From assembly GCF_041146395.1 (NCBI RefSeq), contig NC_090989.1, positions 240,550,843 to 240,614,842 on the forward strand: a stretch of 64,000 bases of DNA, in the 5' to 3' direction. The stretch's first letter is position 1; the number at the start of each line of letters is the position of its first letter. The DNA comes from Eulemur rufifrons (lineage: Eukaryota; Chordata; Mammalia; Primates; Lemuridae). The translations under genes were made by a program, and so were the position numbers. Positions 12,021 to 22,960 of this stretch are shown piece by piece. The notes beneath the pieces are model-generated. The model saw only the letters and a list, made by a program, of their open reading frames with translations, made no database searches and had not been told where the DNA came from.

Positions 12021-12139
12021 TACATTTAGTTCTGCTCTAACCTTACCTTAGTTATTTTTCTTCTGTTGCTGGCTTTGGGTTTGGTTTGCTCTTCTTTTTC
12101 TACTTTCCTGAGACATGTCATTAGATTGTTAATTTATGA

Positions 12140-12210
12140 TCTTTATTTCTTTTTGATGTAGGCATTTAAGGCTACATCAAATTTTGATGTAGGTGTTTAA
12201 GGCTACATTT
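12140..12210. repeat. Short tandem duplication inside L1
   Basis: The unit 'gatgtaggcatttaaggcta' is repeated (about 12158 and 12184) with few differences, inside the ORF2 endonuclease-to-linker region of the inverted block. Confidence 0.7.
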
Positions 12211-12331
12211 GAATTTTTCCCTTAGGACTGCTTTTGCTGAATCCCATATATTTCGGTAGCCTGTATACCCTTTGTCATTCAGTTCAAGGAATCTTTTGAT
12301 TTCCATATTAATTTCATTATTGACTCAATAA

Positions 12332-12586
12332 TCATTCAGCAGTATGTTGTTTAATTTCCATGACTTTGTGTAGAATTGAGTGTTTCTCTTGGAGTTGATT
12401 TCTAGTTTTATTCCACTGTGGTCTGAGAAAATACATGGTATGATTTCCACTTTTTTTTAACTCATTGAGACATGTATTGTGGCCTAAGATATGATCAATC
12501 TTGGAGAATGTTCCATGTGCAGATGAGAATAATACATATTCAGTAGTTTTTGGATAAAATATTCTGTGAATGCCTGTTAGACCCAT
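12332..12586 (-). pseudogene. L1 ORF2 endonuclease remnant
   Basis: Minus-strand frame with 'SAHGTFSKIDHILGH', the C-terminal catalytic block of the L1 APE-type endonuclease, preceded by 'PKTTEYVLFS'. This domain nicks target DNA at T/A junctions. The frame covers only the end of the domain and is interrupted upstream. Confidence 0.88.
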
Positions 12587-12950
12587 TTGTTCTAGAGTCC
12601 CATTTTAAGTCCAGTGTTTATTTATTTATTTTCTGCTTGGATGATCTGTCCAGCTCTGTCAGTGAAGTGTTGAAGTCCCTGATTCAGACCATTCACCTTG
12701 ATTGATAGAATTGATATGGGGATGCTGTTCTGTTCGTCCTGTTGGGTAGTATCTTATTGCTTTGTTTTACCTCTTATGCTATTGTTTTGTATGAGCTCTG
12801 AGCTTTAGCTTTTGGGTGGTTTTACTCTGGTGGGTGTCTATTGTGATGATCCATGTATAATGCAGTTCTGAGTATTTCCTGCACAGCAGGTCTGGTCTTG
12901 ACAAATTCCCTCAGTGCTTGCTTGTCTGGAGAAGTCTTTATTTCTCCTTC

Positions 12951-13172
12951 TCATATAAAGCTTAGTTTTGCAGGATACAAAATTCTAGGCTGGAAGTTGT
13001 TCTGTTTAAGAAGACTGAAAATGGGGCCCCAATTCCTTCTGGCTTGTAAGGTCTCAGTTGAGAAGTCTGCAGTTAGGCTGATGGGTTTTTCTTTGTAAGT
13101 TACTTGATGTTTTCCCGTCATGGCTTGCAGAAGTTCCTCCTTTGTACTGATTTTGGCCAGTCTGGTGACCAT
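12951..13172 (-). pseudogene. L1 ORF1 C-terminal domain remnant
   Basis: Minus-strand 73-codon frame matching the end of L1 ORF1p: 'GKHQVTYKEKPISLTADFS', 'ETLQARRNWGPIFSLLK', 'QPRILYPAKLSF'. ORF1p is the trimeric RNA chaperone of the L1 particle. The upstream coiled-coil and RRM parts lie at about 13172-13700 in broken frames. Confidence 0.88.
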
Positions 13173-13566
13173 GTGTCTTGGTGATTGCCTCTTTGCAATG
13201 AATCTCCCAGGTGTTCATTGAGCTTCTTGTACCTGAATGTCTAAATCTTTAGCAAGACCAGGGAAGTTTGCCTCAATTGTTCCTGAAAATAGGTTTTCCA
13301 GCCCTTGTGCATTTTTTTTCTTCACCCTCAGGGATGCCTATGATCCCTATATTTGGCCATTTTACATAATCCCATATTTCTTGTAGGCTTTGTTCATTCC
13401 TCTTAATCCTCTGTTTTTTCTTTTTGACTGAGTTAATTTGAAAGAGTTATCTTTAAGCTCTGAGATTCTTTCTTTTGCCTGGTCTAGTCTATTCTTAAAA
13501 TTTGCCACTATGTTTTGTATTTCCTTAAATGAAATTTTCATTTCCGGAAGTTCTATTTAGCTTTTT

Positions 13567-13599
13567 TAAATATGTAGTGAATTTTTCACTACATATTTA
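13567..13599. repeat. Perfect 15-bp inverted repeat, 3-base spacer
   Basis: TAAATATGTAGTGAA (13567-13581) is followed after TTT by its exact complement (13585-13599). It lies inside the inverted L1 block and looks like a local templated copy, because 'tagtgaatttttca' also recurs directly. Confidence 0.85.
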
Positions 13600-14050
13600 G
13601 TGAATTTTTCATTCATTTCTTGAATTGTTTTTCTGATTTCTTTGAGTTGGTTTTCCATTTTCTCTTGGAATTCATTAAACTTCCTTATAATTCATATTTG
13701 GAATTCTCTATCTGTCATTTCAATATTTTCATTTTTGTTTGTATCCATTACTAGAGAGCTGGTGTTGCCTTTTGTGGGTGTCCTTTCTGTCTGATTTTTC
13801 ATATTTCCAGAGGCCTTTTGTTGATTCCTTCTCATCTGGGGCAGCCATCACTTCTTATTTTTGGATCCTTAGTGTAGTGGTTTTCTCAGTTGCTAGCTGT
13901 TTGTAGGCTGTAGCAGTGGTGAGCTATGTGTGTGGGCAGATGTCCTCTCTCTCTTTGATAAGGGAAGATGGAGGTCTTTGAGATCCTTTCTCTTTCCACA
14001 TTCCTGTGGTGTTCTTAACAGTGTGAATTATATTGACACACCCAATTTAA

Positions 14051-15750
14051 TCTCTGAGACTATCACTTTTTGCTGATAATATGATCTTATATCTAGAAAA
14101 CACCCAAGACTTCACCAAGAGACTCTTGGAATTGATAAGTAAACTCAGCAAGGTCTCGAGTTATAAAATCAATGTACACAAATCAGTAGCATTCCTATAC
14201 ACCAATAACAGTCAAGCTGAGATTCATCGAAGACTCAATACCATTCACAACAGCTACAAAGAAAATAAAATACCTAGAAATATACTTAATCAAGGAGGCA
14301 AAAGATCTCTACAAAGAGAACTATGAAACACTGAGGAAAGAAATTGCAGATGACACAAACAAATGGAAAAACATATGATGCTCATGGATAGGTAGAATCA
14401 ACATTGTGAAAATGTCCAAACTACCCAAAGTGATTTACAAATTCAATGCAATCCCCATCAAAATACCAATGTCATATTTCACAGATCTTGAAAAAATAAT
14501 TCTATGCTTCATGTTGAACCAGAAAAGAGCATGAATAGTTAAAGAAATCTTAAGCAAAAAGAACAAATCTGGAGGCATCACATTACCAGACTTCAAACTA
14601 TACTACAAGACTATAGTAACCAAAACACTATGGTATTGGCACAAAAATAAAGACATAGACCAATGGATTAGAATAGAGAATCCACACATAAAACCATCCA
14701 CATACAGCCAGCTGATATTTGACAAAGCAGACAACAATATACACTGAGGAAAAGAAGTCCTCTTCAATAAATGGTGCTGGGAAAATTGGATAGCCACATA
14801 CAGAAGAATGAAATAGGATCCATATCTCTCACCACTCACAAAAGTTAATTCAAGATGGATAAAAGACTTAAATGTAAGGCATGAAACCATAAGAATTCTA
14901 TAAGAAAATGTTGGAAAAACTCTTCCAGATATCAGTCTAGGCAAAGAATTTAGGAAGAAGATCCCAATGGCAATCACGGCAACAAGAAAATAAATAAATA
15001 AATAAATAAGACTTGATTAAATTAAAATACTTCTGCACAGCAAAGGAAATAATCAACAGAGCAAACAGACAACCTACAGAATGGGAGAAAATATTTGCAA
15101 GCTATACATCTGATAAAGGGATAATAACCAGAATCTACAAAGAACTCAGACAAATCAGCAAGGAAAAAACAACCCCATTAGAAAGCAGGCAAAAGACATG
15201 AACAGAAGCTTAAAGTGCTCAACATCACTAATCATCAGGGAAATGCAAATTAAAACTACAATGAGATATCACCTCACCCCAGTTAGAATGGCTTTTATGA
15301 AAAAGTCCAAAAACAATAGATGCTGGCATGGATGCAGAGAGAAAGGAATGCTTGTATACTTTTGGTGGGATTGAAAATTAGTACAACTTCTATCGGCAAC
15401 ATTATGGAGATCTCTCAAGGAACTAAAAGTCAACCTACCATTTGATCCAGCAATCCCACTACTGGGTATTTACCCAAAGGAAAATAACTCATTTTATTAA
15501 AAAGACATCTGTACTCAAATGTTTATTGCAGCACAGTTCACAACTGCAATGATATGGAATCAACCCAAGTGCCCATCAATTCATGAGTGGATTAACAAAA
15601 TATGGCATATGTATACTACAGAAAACTACTCAGCCATGAAGAAGAATGAATTAAGATCTTTGCAACAATTTGAATGGAACTGGAGACCATTATCGTAAGT
15701 GATAGAAGAATAGAAAAATAAACACCACGTGTACTTGCTATTAAACTGGA
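14051..15750 (+). mobile_element. L1 with 5' inversion: sense 3' block (RT to 3' end of ORF2)
   Basis: Starts at the RT active-site region ([12 protein letters not shown]; second Asp replaced by Asn) and runs in sense through the rest of ORF2 to about 15750. About 40 bases around the active-site codons occur both here and, inverted, at 10943-10990, which is a breakpoint overlap. The block ends without a poly(A) tail, directly against Tigger sequence, so the 3' end has been lost. Confidence 0.88.
14984..15008. repeat. (AAAT)n inside L1
   Basis: Tandem AAAT units within the sense L1 block. Confidence 0.9.
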
Positions 15751-15848
15751 GATGTCAGCTCCATGTGTGTTATTGCCCCTGAAGACCTTCCAGTGGGACA
15801 AAATGTGGAGGTGGAAGACAGTGATATTGATGATTCTGACCCTGTGTA
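15751..15848 (+). pseudogene. Tigger transposase C-terminal codons
   Basis: In one frame the sequence ends VEVEDSDIDDSDPV-stop (stop at 15846-15848), the acidic tail of the Tigger/pogo transposase. The pogo family cuts and pastes DNA with a DDE nuclease and a CENP-B-like DNA-binding domain. Neither catalytic nor DNA-binding domain is present here; only the last exonic codons survive. Confidence 0.75.
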
Positions 15849-16562
15849 GGCCTAGGCTTATGTGTATGTTTGCATTTTAGCTTTTAACAGAAAAGACTAA
15901 AAAGTAAAAAAATAAAAAGTTTTGAAAATAGGAAAAAAGTTTATAGAATAAGAATTAAAGAAAAATATTTTTATACAGCTGTGGAAATGTATTTGCATTT
16001 TAAGCTAAGTGATATTATGAAAGTCAAAAAGTTAAAAAAATTAAATTTTATGAAGTAAAAAAGCTACAGTAAGCTAAGATTAATTTATTATTGAAGAAAG
16101 AAATGTTTTATAAATTTAGTGTAGCCTGAGTGTACAGTGTTTATAAAGTCTACAGTAGTGTAGAGTAATGCCCCAGGCCTTCACATTCACTCATCACTCA
16201 CCCACTGACTCACCCAGAGCAATTTCCAGTCTGGCAAGTTCTATTTATGGTAACTGCCCTATACACAGGTACCATTTTTTATCTTTTATATTGTATTTTT
16301 ACCATACTTTTTCCATGTTTGGATGTGTTTAGATACACAAATAGTCACCATTGTGTTACAGTTGCCTACAGTATTCAGTACAGTAACATGTTGTACAGGT
16401 TTGTAGCCTAGGAGTAATGAGCTATACCATATAGTATAGGTGTGTAGTAGGCTATACCATCTAGGTTTGTGCAAATACACTCTATGATGTTCACATAATG
16501 ATGAAATCGCCTAAGGATGCATTTCTCGGGACGTGCCTCCATCATGAAGTGACCCGTGACTG
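15751..16562 (+). mobile_element. Tigger (pogo-type Tc1/mariner) 3' part
   Basis: Begins with the codons for the transposase C-terminus (next entry) and continues through the Tigger 3' non-coding region ('cattcactcatcactcaccc', 'acagtattcagtacagtaac', 'tttgtagcctaggagtaatg'). It ends at 16562 with the terminal inverted repeat ...cgtgactg, followed by the target dinucleotide TA. The 5' part is missing and replaced by L1. Confidence 0.85.
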
Positions 16563-16594
16563 TACATCATATTCTGCCACCAGAGTCTTCTCAG

Positions 16595-16790
16595 TGACCA
16601 TCTGGCTCAGGAGTTCTCAATCTCTTTTAGGACAAGAACTGCTTTGAGAATGTGTGGGAAGGCATGGATTCTCTTGGGGAGGGGTGTGCACGTATAGATA
16701 TATTAACTAAATTAATATTAGGAAGGTTCACAGATCCCCTGAAGACCACTCATGGACTCCAGGCCCTGATACAGTCCAACTTTCTCTTTC
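16595..16790. mobile_element. hAT-type MER fragment
   Basis: 'ggagttctcaatctctttta' at the left resembles a hAT terminal inverted repeat (cagtggttctcaa...), and the element continues with 'cacagatcccctgaag'. Family not assigned. Confidence 0.45.
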
Positions 16791-17686
16791 AGAGCTAGGA
16801 ACAGGGTGCCAGAGTCTTCATGTCCACATTCAGATGGCTTGAGAGTGGTCAAGCTGGGATTTGTACCCAGGTTTTCTCACTCTTTAAGCCTGTGTCTATT
16901 TTTATGGTTTCTGATGAGGAAAACTTTATTAATTTTACTGCATACCACAATAGGTCAAGTGTCAAATGCTTATTCCTTCATACTTCAATATGGGATTGGT
17001 TTTAGCAGAATTCATTAAATTCATGTGACATTAGTGCTGACCGACAGTGATTGACACTTTTCAAGAAAAGACATTAAATAATGTTGAGGACCGCAGAATG
17101 CTAATTAACAGGGTAGGAAGCAAAAATTCATTAAACAAAAAACAAAAACACTCTACAGTTGAGAGAGCATGACAACATCAATAGCCAAAACCAACACCAA
17201 CAGACACAAGACCATCCTTCCAGCCAAGTAAGGTAATCAAAAGATGTGTGAAGTCAGACTGTCTTGATTGGTCGGGCATTCAAACTGAGGCCCACACGTT
17301 ATCAAAGTGAAAGTTCACAGGAAGAGCAATTATAATTGAGAATCAAGAGGACTGAGAAGGTGAAAACTCATGCAACTTCCACATTAAATAATGTAATTTA
17401 AAAATAGATTTTTTCACAACAACAACATTCAATATATTTAACACATAAAATAAGAGAAAAACAGCAATTCTTTCTCATCATGCAAAAATCTATTTAGAAT
17501 GTTAAGGATATCCATTTTTTCTCAATGTCTTTCTTGTTCTAATTAAAGCATACAAACATCATACTCACATAGATAATTTATTCACTTACCAAGAAGACAA
17601 CAGAAAATCTAACTTAACTAAGAAATCTATTGTTAAAATTTTTAGGTTCAAATTACAGACAAAATGGTACATGTTGCCTTCAAATT
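16791..17686. other. Unique AT-rich sequence
   Basis: No gene, RNA gene or clear repeat recognised. Confidence 0.4.
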
Positions 17687-17796
17687 AGGGTGCCCAACCA
17701 TTTTGGTTTTCCCAGGACTGTCCCATATTTAGCATGGTAAGTCCATGTCCCAGGATATCCCTCAGTCCCAGGCCAACCAAGACAGTTGGTCACCTT
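17687..17796. mobile_element. Palindromic MITE-like element
   Basis: About 110 bases whose ends are imperfect inverted repeats over about 35 bases: 'agggtgcccaaccatttt' at the left and the complement 'aaggtgaccaactgtctt' at the right, both followed by 'cccaggactg'/'cctgggactg'. It resembles a known mammalian MER DNA-transposon palindrome, but I cannot name the family with certainty. Confidence 0.6.
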
Positions 17797-18705
17797 CCCT
17801 CAGACAACATAAGAATAACCAGAATACTTATGTCCTCTAAAATCTCTCAATATATAAAATTTCTATATAGTAACAATGAATTCATTGAATAAAGAAATAA
17901 AAAAATTAAGTTAACTATTTTACATTATAGATCAAGTTTTTTTTGTTTGTTTGTTTTTTTAGTTTTGAGATTTAGCTTTTTTCATTCATTATATAGAAAG
18001 AGAATCAGTTTTGTTAATTTAGGAGGAAAAAAACAACCATTATGTATCAGCCTTCATGGTGAACAATGGAAATTTCTCATGTATTCACATCCCATGATGC
18101 TCACAGCCCCATTAAACACAAAAGTATAGAAACAAATACTAGAATAAATTCATTCGGTGAAACTCTGAAAAATGTTATTGAGCATAGGAGAAAAGGGAAA
18201 CCATTTAAACATTCAAAGCTATCAGGAAAATATTTTTGTTCTGAAATGGTCATTGTTTGTTTTTCTTAGATGAGAGGGTGTTGTGTAGATGAAAGCTTGG
18301 AAAGAATTGTCAGAATTCCTGGTAGATATTTTTTAATTGCCACTAATTCACTGCTGAATAACATTGGACAAATTTACGTAAGCCAATTTTGATCTTCTAT
18401 AAAACTGTAGTGAAATTTAGCTTGTAGCACTATTATGAACCTGAATTAATAATTTTATGGATCTGCTAATGAAAAAGCTATAGACAAAAAAGAAGGTGGG
18501 GAAATATATGCTAAAATAGTATCTTGCATTCCTTTATGATTGATGGCCAAATTTAATGTACATTATGATTAATTCCCTTTTATTGTATGGGTGGGTTAGG
18601 TCATGAGAAGTTACCAAGTTCACCCCCTGGTATGTGGAAGAAGAGGGCTGATACTCAGAACCTCTGACTTCTTTCTAGTCTGGTGTTCTTTTTAGTTTTC
18701 AACTC
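17797..18705. other. Unique AT-rich sequence
   Basis: No gene or recognised repeat. A T-rich tract lies at 17937-17960. Confidence 0.4.
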
Positions 18706-18795
18706 TTTCCACTGTGGTTCAGACTTTTTGAGGCCTTTGAGAATCTGATGACAGCTATATAACTCTTCCCTTGAAAAAATATACATGTGCTCAGG
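18706..18795. mobile_element. Possible hAT-type fragment
   Basis: 'ggcctttgagaatctgatga' followed by 'aaaaaatatacatgtgc' resembles a mammalian hAT MER element. Short and uncertain. Confidence 0.35.
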
Positions 18796-19440
18796 TCTGC
18801 TCCTCTCAGTTACCAGATCCCAGACAAGAGTCCAAATGGAGGGCCATACACTGTATGCCACAGGTTTGCCCTCATCCCACCCAGTCCTACTTTGCCCATA
18901 ATATTCTCAGGTTCTCCTGTCATCACTGGTATCACCCTCTTCAGCCCTTTAAAAGAACCTAAGGCCGTAAGGCCACGTTCAAATTTAGAATTCTTGGACT
19001 TTTTGAAGTTTCTTGCTGGAAAGTGGTGGCCTTCCATCCCTGGACTTGAGGAAGAGGCTTGTGCTCTTCAGGCAGAGAATTCCTGGGTTCTAGGAGCAGA
19101 GTCATGGACCAAAAAAAGAGGGAGCAGACTTATGACAGGCACTTCCCTGTGGCCTCCTGGTTACCGTGTCCTGTTGAGAGGGGGACAGCCAGAGCAGAGC
19201 ACTCTATGGGACCCCTCTTTGCCCGATCTAAAAAACAATATTATATGTGCACATACCCAATTAACATACAATTTCTGAGATTCACAACTGTCCTATATCT
19301 CTTCCAGAGATCCCAGTTTAGGAACTTCTGATGTCATTACTTGAGAATAACAGTCAATCCCATTTGTATTGTTCTTAATAGAGTATAAAATCTTTCACAC
19401 TTAGTAGCTCATAATCTCACTCATTTGATTCTTATTTTCG
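18796..19440. other. Unique sequence with open frames, no gene
   Basis: A 163-codon plus-strand frame (18787-19278) and overlapping shorter ones are open here. The translation has no recognisable domain and no splice or promoter context, so it is probably chance. Confidence 0.4.
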
Positions 19441-19524
19441 TTCATCTATTCAATTCATTCATCCACTTGTCAAAGAATGTGCCAGGGGCTGGGCTATCAA
19501 CTGGAGAGGTAAAAATAGTTCCTT

Positions 19525-20060
19525 TCAAAAGGTTCCACAGAGTTACATAGGACCAAGCAATTCTCCTAAGTATATATTCAAAAGAAATAAAATATATGTT
19601 CACTTAAGAACTTGTACACGAATCTTCCCAGCATTATTTATAATAGCTCCAAAGTAGAAACAATCCAAATGTTCATCAACTGATGAATGGATAAGCAAAT
19701 ATGGTATATCCATAGAATAATATGGAATATCATTTCACAACGAAAAGGAATAAAGTACTGATACATGCTACATTGTGAATGAACCTTGAAAATACTATGC
19801 TAAGTGAAAGACGCAGGCTCAAAAAGCCATATATAGTATGGCTCTATTTCTATGAGATGCCCATAGAGAAAGATTAGCGGTTGCCACCACTACTCTGAGA
19901 GCGAGGATCGGGGAGTGACTGCTAATGGGTACGGGTGTTTCTTTTTGGGGGTGATGAACCTCCTGAATATACTAAAAACCACTGAATGGTACACTTTGGG
20001 AAGGTGAATTTTATACCATTTGAATTATACCTTAATAAAAGAAATTTTTATAACAAAGCA
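19525..20060 (+). mobile_element. L1M 3' end, plus strand
   Basis: 'tgatgaatggataagcaa', 'acattgtgaatgaaccttga', 'ctaagtgaaagacgcagg' and 'accatttgaattatacctt' are the L1M ORF2 end and 3'UTR. It ends in an A-rich stretch at about 20040-20060. Confidence 0.88.
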
Positions 20061-20184
20061 AATTTTCAGAACAAAACAAAACTGATCTTGTTCTTGCTTT
20101 CCTGAAACCTACAGTCTGGCTCTACGCGAGGCCTCTGCACTTACTAGGACAGGTTCCAAGACAGGGTGGTTGGGCCCCAAAGCA

Positions 20185-20810
20185 GACCCATCGTATTAGC
20201 CGTCCCCGCTCCTGGCAGGCCAGTGAGGGACTTGGCAGGAAAGGAGCAGATGGCTTAGCTCCCCAGCATCGTTCTCCTCACCGGCCTCTCCAGCCCGGGC
20301 ACTCACTGTGCCCACGCGTGCGCGCCCCCGCGCGCCCCCGCACCCGGGCGCCCGCCGCGGGGCTCCTAAGCCTCCTGCGCTGCCTGCCGGGCGGCGTGCG
20401 CGGCGGAGGCCAAACAAGCAGCCGGCACATCCTGCCTAATTTAAGTGGTAATTTCCTTTGGGGGTTTCACTCAAGTGCAGCCCTGGGAAAATCGTGGCGA
20501 AGAGCTTTCAGAGAGGAAATGTTCGGAACCTGCGCCCTTGAGGCCACAGGTGGCCCTCCAGATCCCCAAGTGCGCGCCTCCCGCCCCCACGCCCCAGCCC
20601 CGACCGAATCCGAAGTTTGGATTCGGGCAAAAGGCCGCACTCAAGGATCCAGAAGGCGACGTGTGGCCCCGAGGCCGCAGGTTCGCCACCCCTGAACCGG
20701 GAACTTTCCCTTTCACTGGATGAGCGCCGGTGCAGAGGGTTAATTAACCGACGGGGGCGTCGCCTCGCGCCGGGTGGAGGACGGGAGCAGCGCGTGCAGT
20801 TCTGGTTTCT
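20185..20810. promoter_or_regulatory. CpG island, candidate promoter
   Basis: By eye about twenty CpGs lie within 20281-20410 alone, in a window that is otherwise CpG-poor. It contains GC boxes (ccccgcgcgcccccgc) and an NRF1-like CGCGTGCGCG at about 20315. Two NKX2-type cores lie in the right part (TTAAGTGG at about 20440, CTCAAGTG at about 20471). In mammals such islands usually mark transcription start sites. I cannot identify the gene or its direction. Overlapping GC-driven open frames on both strands (up to 133 codons) look like composition artefacts. Confidence 0.6.
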
Positions 20811-22679
20811 TCTCCTCGAGGGAGAGGAGGAGGACATGGGGGAAGAGAAGATTTTAAATGTGGAGATTTGGGGTGGAGGAGGGAGAGCTGGCAGCAATCT
20901 CATGGACACGAGATTTGGTCATTTTTGTGGCTCCGGAATTTTGTTTTCCTGATGGTAAAGGAGAAGTGGGGTTGTTTCTGCTGGGATCCATTACTCTTTT
21001 TTTTTTTTTTTTTTTTTTTGGTGTACTTGTTGGATCCCCCTTTAGCCATGAGGGTGAAGAGGGTACAGGGTGGGGTGGAAAATATTCCTCAGTGTTGGGC
21101 CAAAGACCACCTGTTTTTGCATCACTTGGGTTGCATGTAAAAATAGATCCCCACCCTGACCTACTACATTGGAAATGGGGGTGGGGGATAGGGGAGTTCT
21201 AGTGCAAGAATGTGTGTTTTTAACAATCTTGCTGGATGGTTATTAAGCAAACTAAAATTTAAAAGCCTCTGGGGACCACGAAGTACTTGCTGCGGAAGAG
21301 TTCAGTTCTGGGTGGGCTACGGGATTCGCAAGAGGATCAGAAGTAACTGAAACCAAAGAGTAGAAATACCCTTAAGAGCAGCAGAGTTGAAAGGGACAGG
21401 GTAGAGAATACAAATTAATGTCTCATTCTATTTGAAAAAATTAGAAAAAGAAAACAAAACCGCCACGTGACCGCCCTCCCATTCTATCACCACTCCACTT
21501 ATTCACCCGCCCGGGGGTGCAAGCTCAGACTGGGTGCAGGGTTAATTCTTGTCTGCTTAGCAGCCCTTGCGCGTGTACTCAATACCCGCTTGTTGTCTGT
21601 CCAGCGAGTGGCTGGTGCTGAATGGCACAAGAGGCTAAGTCCAGCTTACTGCGGTTGACGTTGTCTTTGCCAGAGCTGTTGTAACTGCTCTTCCCGCTTG
21701 TGTCTGATGTGTGTCCCAGCGCGACAAGCTCCCCCGAGGAGGGTCACCAAGCTAAACCATGGCAAGGTGTTCACAGAGATAGATGTGTAAATCCCACCCC
21801 TCTGAGTAAAGTCAACCCAATCCATCATCCTGAGCTCTGGAAGCAACCTCCAGATGGGAAGCAACAGGAGACTCGGAAGAGAAAGAGCTTTGCTACAAGA
21901 AAAGGAGTATTTAATAAGTGGGTTAAAACTTTTAGAAAAGACAAATTTTGAAACCTAAGGCTTCAAGTAACCACAAAAAGTTCTGAAAGGAATTCACTTG
22001 GGCATGAGGGTAGATGTCAGCAAGTCATGTTCAAGCATCAAACCTAAATGTTAAATTTCATAGTAAATGAGACTGACACCATAATAAAACTTAGAACTAA
22101 CCAGGATGTCTGAGGCCTCGCTAACCTGTGTTACCATCCTTTATTTTTGCTGGGACTCCTTAACTATTTAGCTTTGTGTACATCATAAAGACTTGGTGGC
22201 CTTACTGTTCTAGCATTTGTGTTACTAGTTGTCTTTACTTTATAAAATAAAGCAGCTTACAATAGTGCAAGTGATTAAAAAGCTGGAACTGGGAGCCTTT
22301 CGATTATAAGGCTTATATATTTTTCAAAGCTGCAAAGGTAAGAATAGTAGAAGAACTAAAAATAACAATATAAATATAAAACACTTGGAGGCAGAGGAGG
22401 AAGCTTAAAATAAATGAGCTAAATCCTCCCCTTTTCATATTAAGGTGTCTAGAGATATTATCTCAAGTTGATAAATGGAGAAAAAGAGGTTAAGCCTCTT
22501 ATCTAGATTTATGGAGGTAACTGCTAAAAGAACCAAAAACAAACAGTTAAAAGAGATTGAATCTGGGGATGAGATGGGCTGGAGGTGGAGAGCAAAGAGG
22601 AACAGGCTGCTGTTGTTCAGACTTAAGTTCTTTGGTCCTCATTGATATGTTCCCACACATGTGTATTACTTCAGTGGAT
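20811..22679. other. Unique sequence right of the CpG island
   Basis: Contains a poly(T) tract at 20997-21018 and a CpG-containing shore at about 21460-21750, with a CACGTGAC E-box at about 21464. No exon structure could be supported. Confidence 0.4.
20997..21018. repeat. Poly(T) tract
   Basis: Twenty-two consecutive T, with no recognisable retroposon attached. Confidence 0.95.
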
Positions 22680-22694
22680 TTTTTTTTTTTTTTA
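22680..22694. repeat. Poly(T) tract (poly(A) on minus strand)
   Basis: Lies about 50 bases downstream (minus strand) of the stop codon of the possible exon at 22746-22960. It could be a retroposed tail or a chance homopolymer. Confidence 0.9.
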
Positions 22695-22745
22695 AGCAAG
22701 ACCCAAAAAGGAGAAAGGAAAACATGGTAGGAACATAAAATTGAG

Positions 22746-22960
22746 TCAAGAATTAGGTTTAAAAACTTGACCACATGATTTGCACATTTGCTGCAGCTGG
22801 GCCACACATTTGGCTCTGACCTGTGCAAGAGCCATCCTAAAGGGCCCCCTGGTTGGCCCATTCATGATGTCCATAAGGTGAAAACAGACCAGTTCTTTGG
22901 GAGAATTTCGGCTGCTCTTTGCTATGAAAATGTCAGAATGAAATTTCTTCAGGAGGTTTC
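22746..22960 (-). other. Possible terminal exon or retroposed fragment, function unknown
   Basis: On the minus strand a polypyrimidine tract and AG (…gtcttttttag, ending at 22961) fit a splice acceptor. From there one frame stays open for 71 codons to TGA at 22746-22748, while the other two frames stop within nine codons. The translation is mixed in composition (…KKFHSDIFIAKSSRNSPKE…, …CVAQLQQMCKSCGQVFKPNS) and unlike the AT-rich noise nearby. I do not recognise a family. A run of A on the same strand at 22694-22680 allows a retroposed origin instead. It could equally be a chance frame. Confidence 0.25.

Larger units (their letters stand above)
10943..14050 (-). mobile_element. L1 with 5' inversion: inverted 5' block (5'UTR-ORF1-EN-RT)
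   Basis: Read on the minus strand from 14050 down to 10943 this is an L1 in natural order: 5' region, ORF1 (remnant near 12951-13172), the ORF2 endonuclease (near 12332-12586) and the reverse transcriptase (12020-10943). It stops just past the RT active-site motif, exactly where the following sense block begins. This is the arrangement left by twin priming. Stops and frameshifts show it is dead. The sequence type is primate L1. Confidence 0.9.

Noticed and set aside
14603..14977. 124-codon minus-strand frame
   Set aside because: It is the antisense shadow of L1 ORF2 in the sense block.
18787..19278. 163-codon plus-strand open frame
   Set aside because: No recognisable domain, no splice or promoter context, and two other frames overlap it on both strands. 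Most likely chance.
20318..20909. Overlapping 111-133-codon frames on both strands in the CpG island
   Set aside because: Stop codons are rare in GC-rich DNA. Frames on both strands and in several phases are equally open, and Arg/Pro/Gly/Ala-rich translations indicate composition, not coding.
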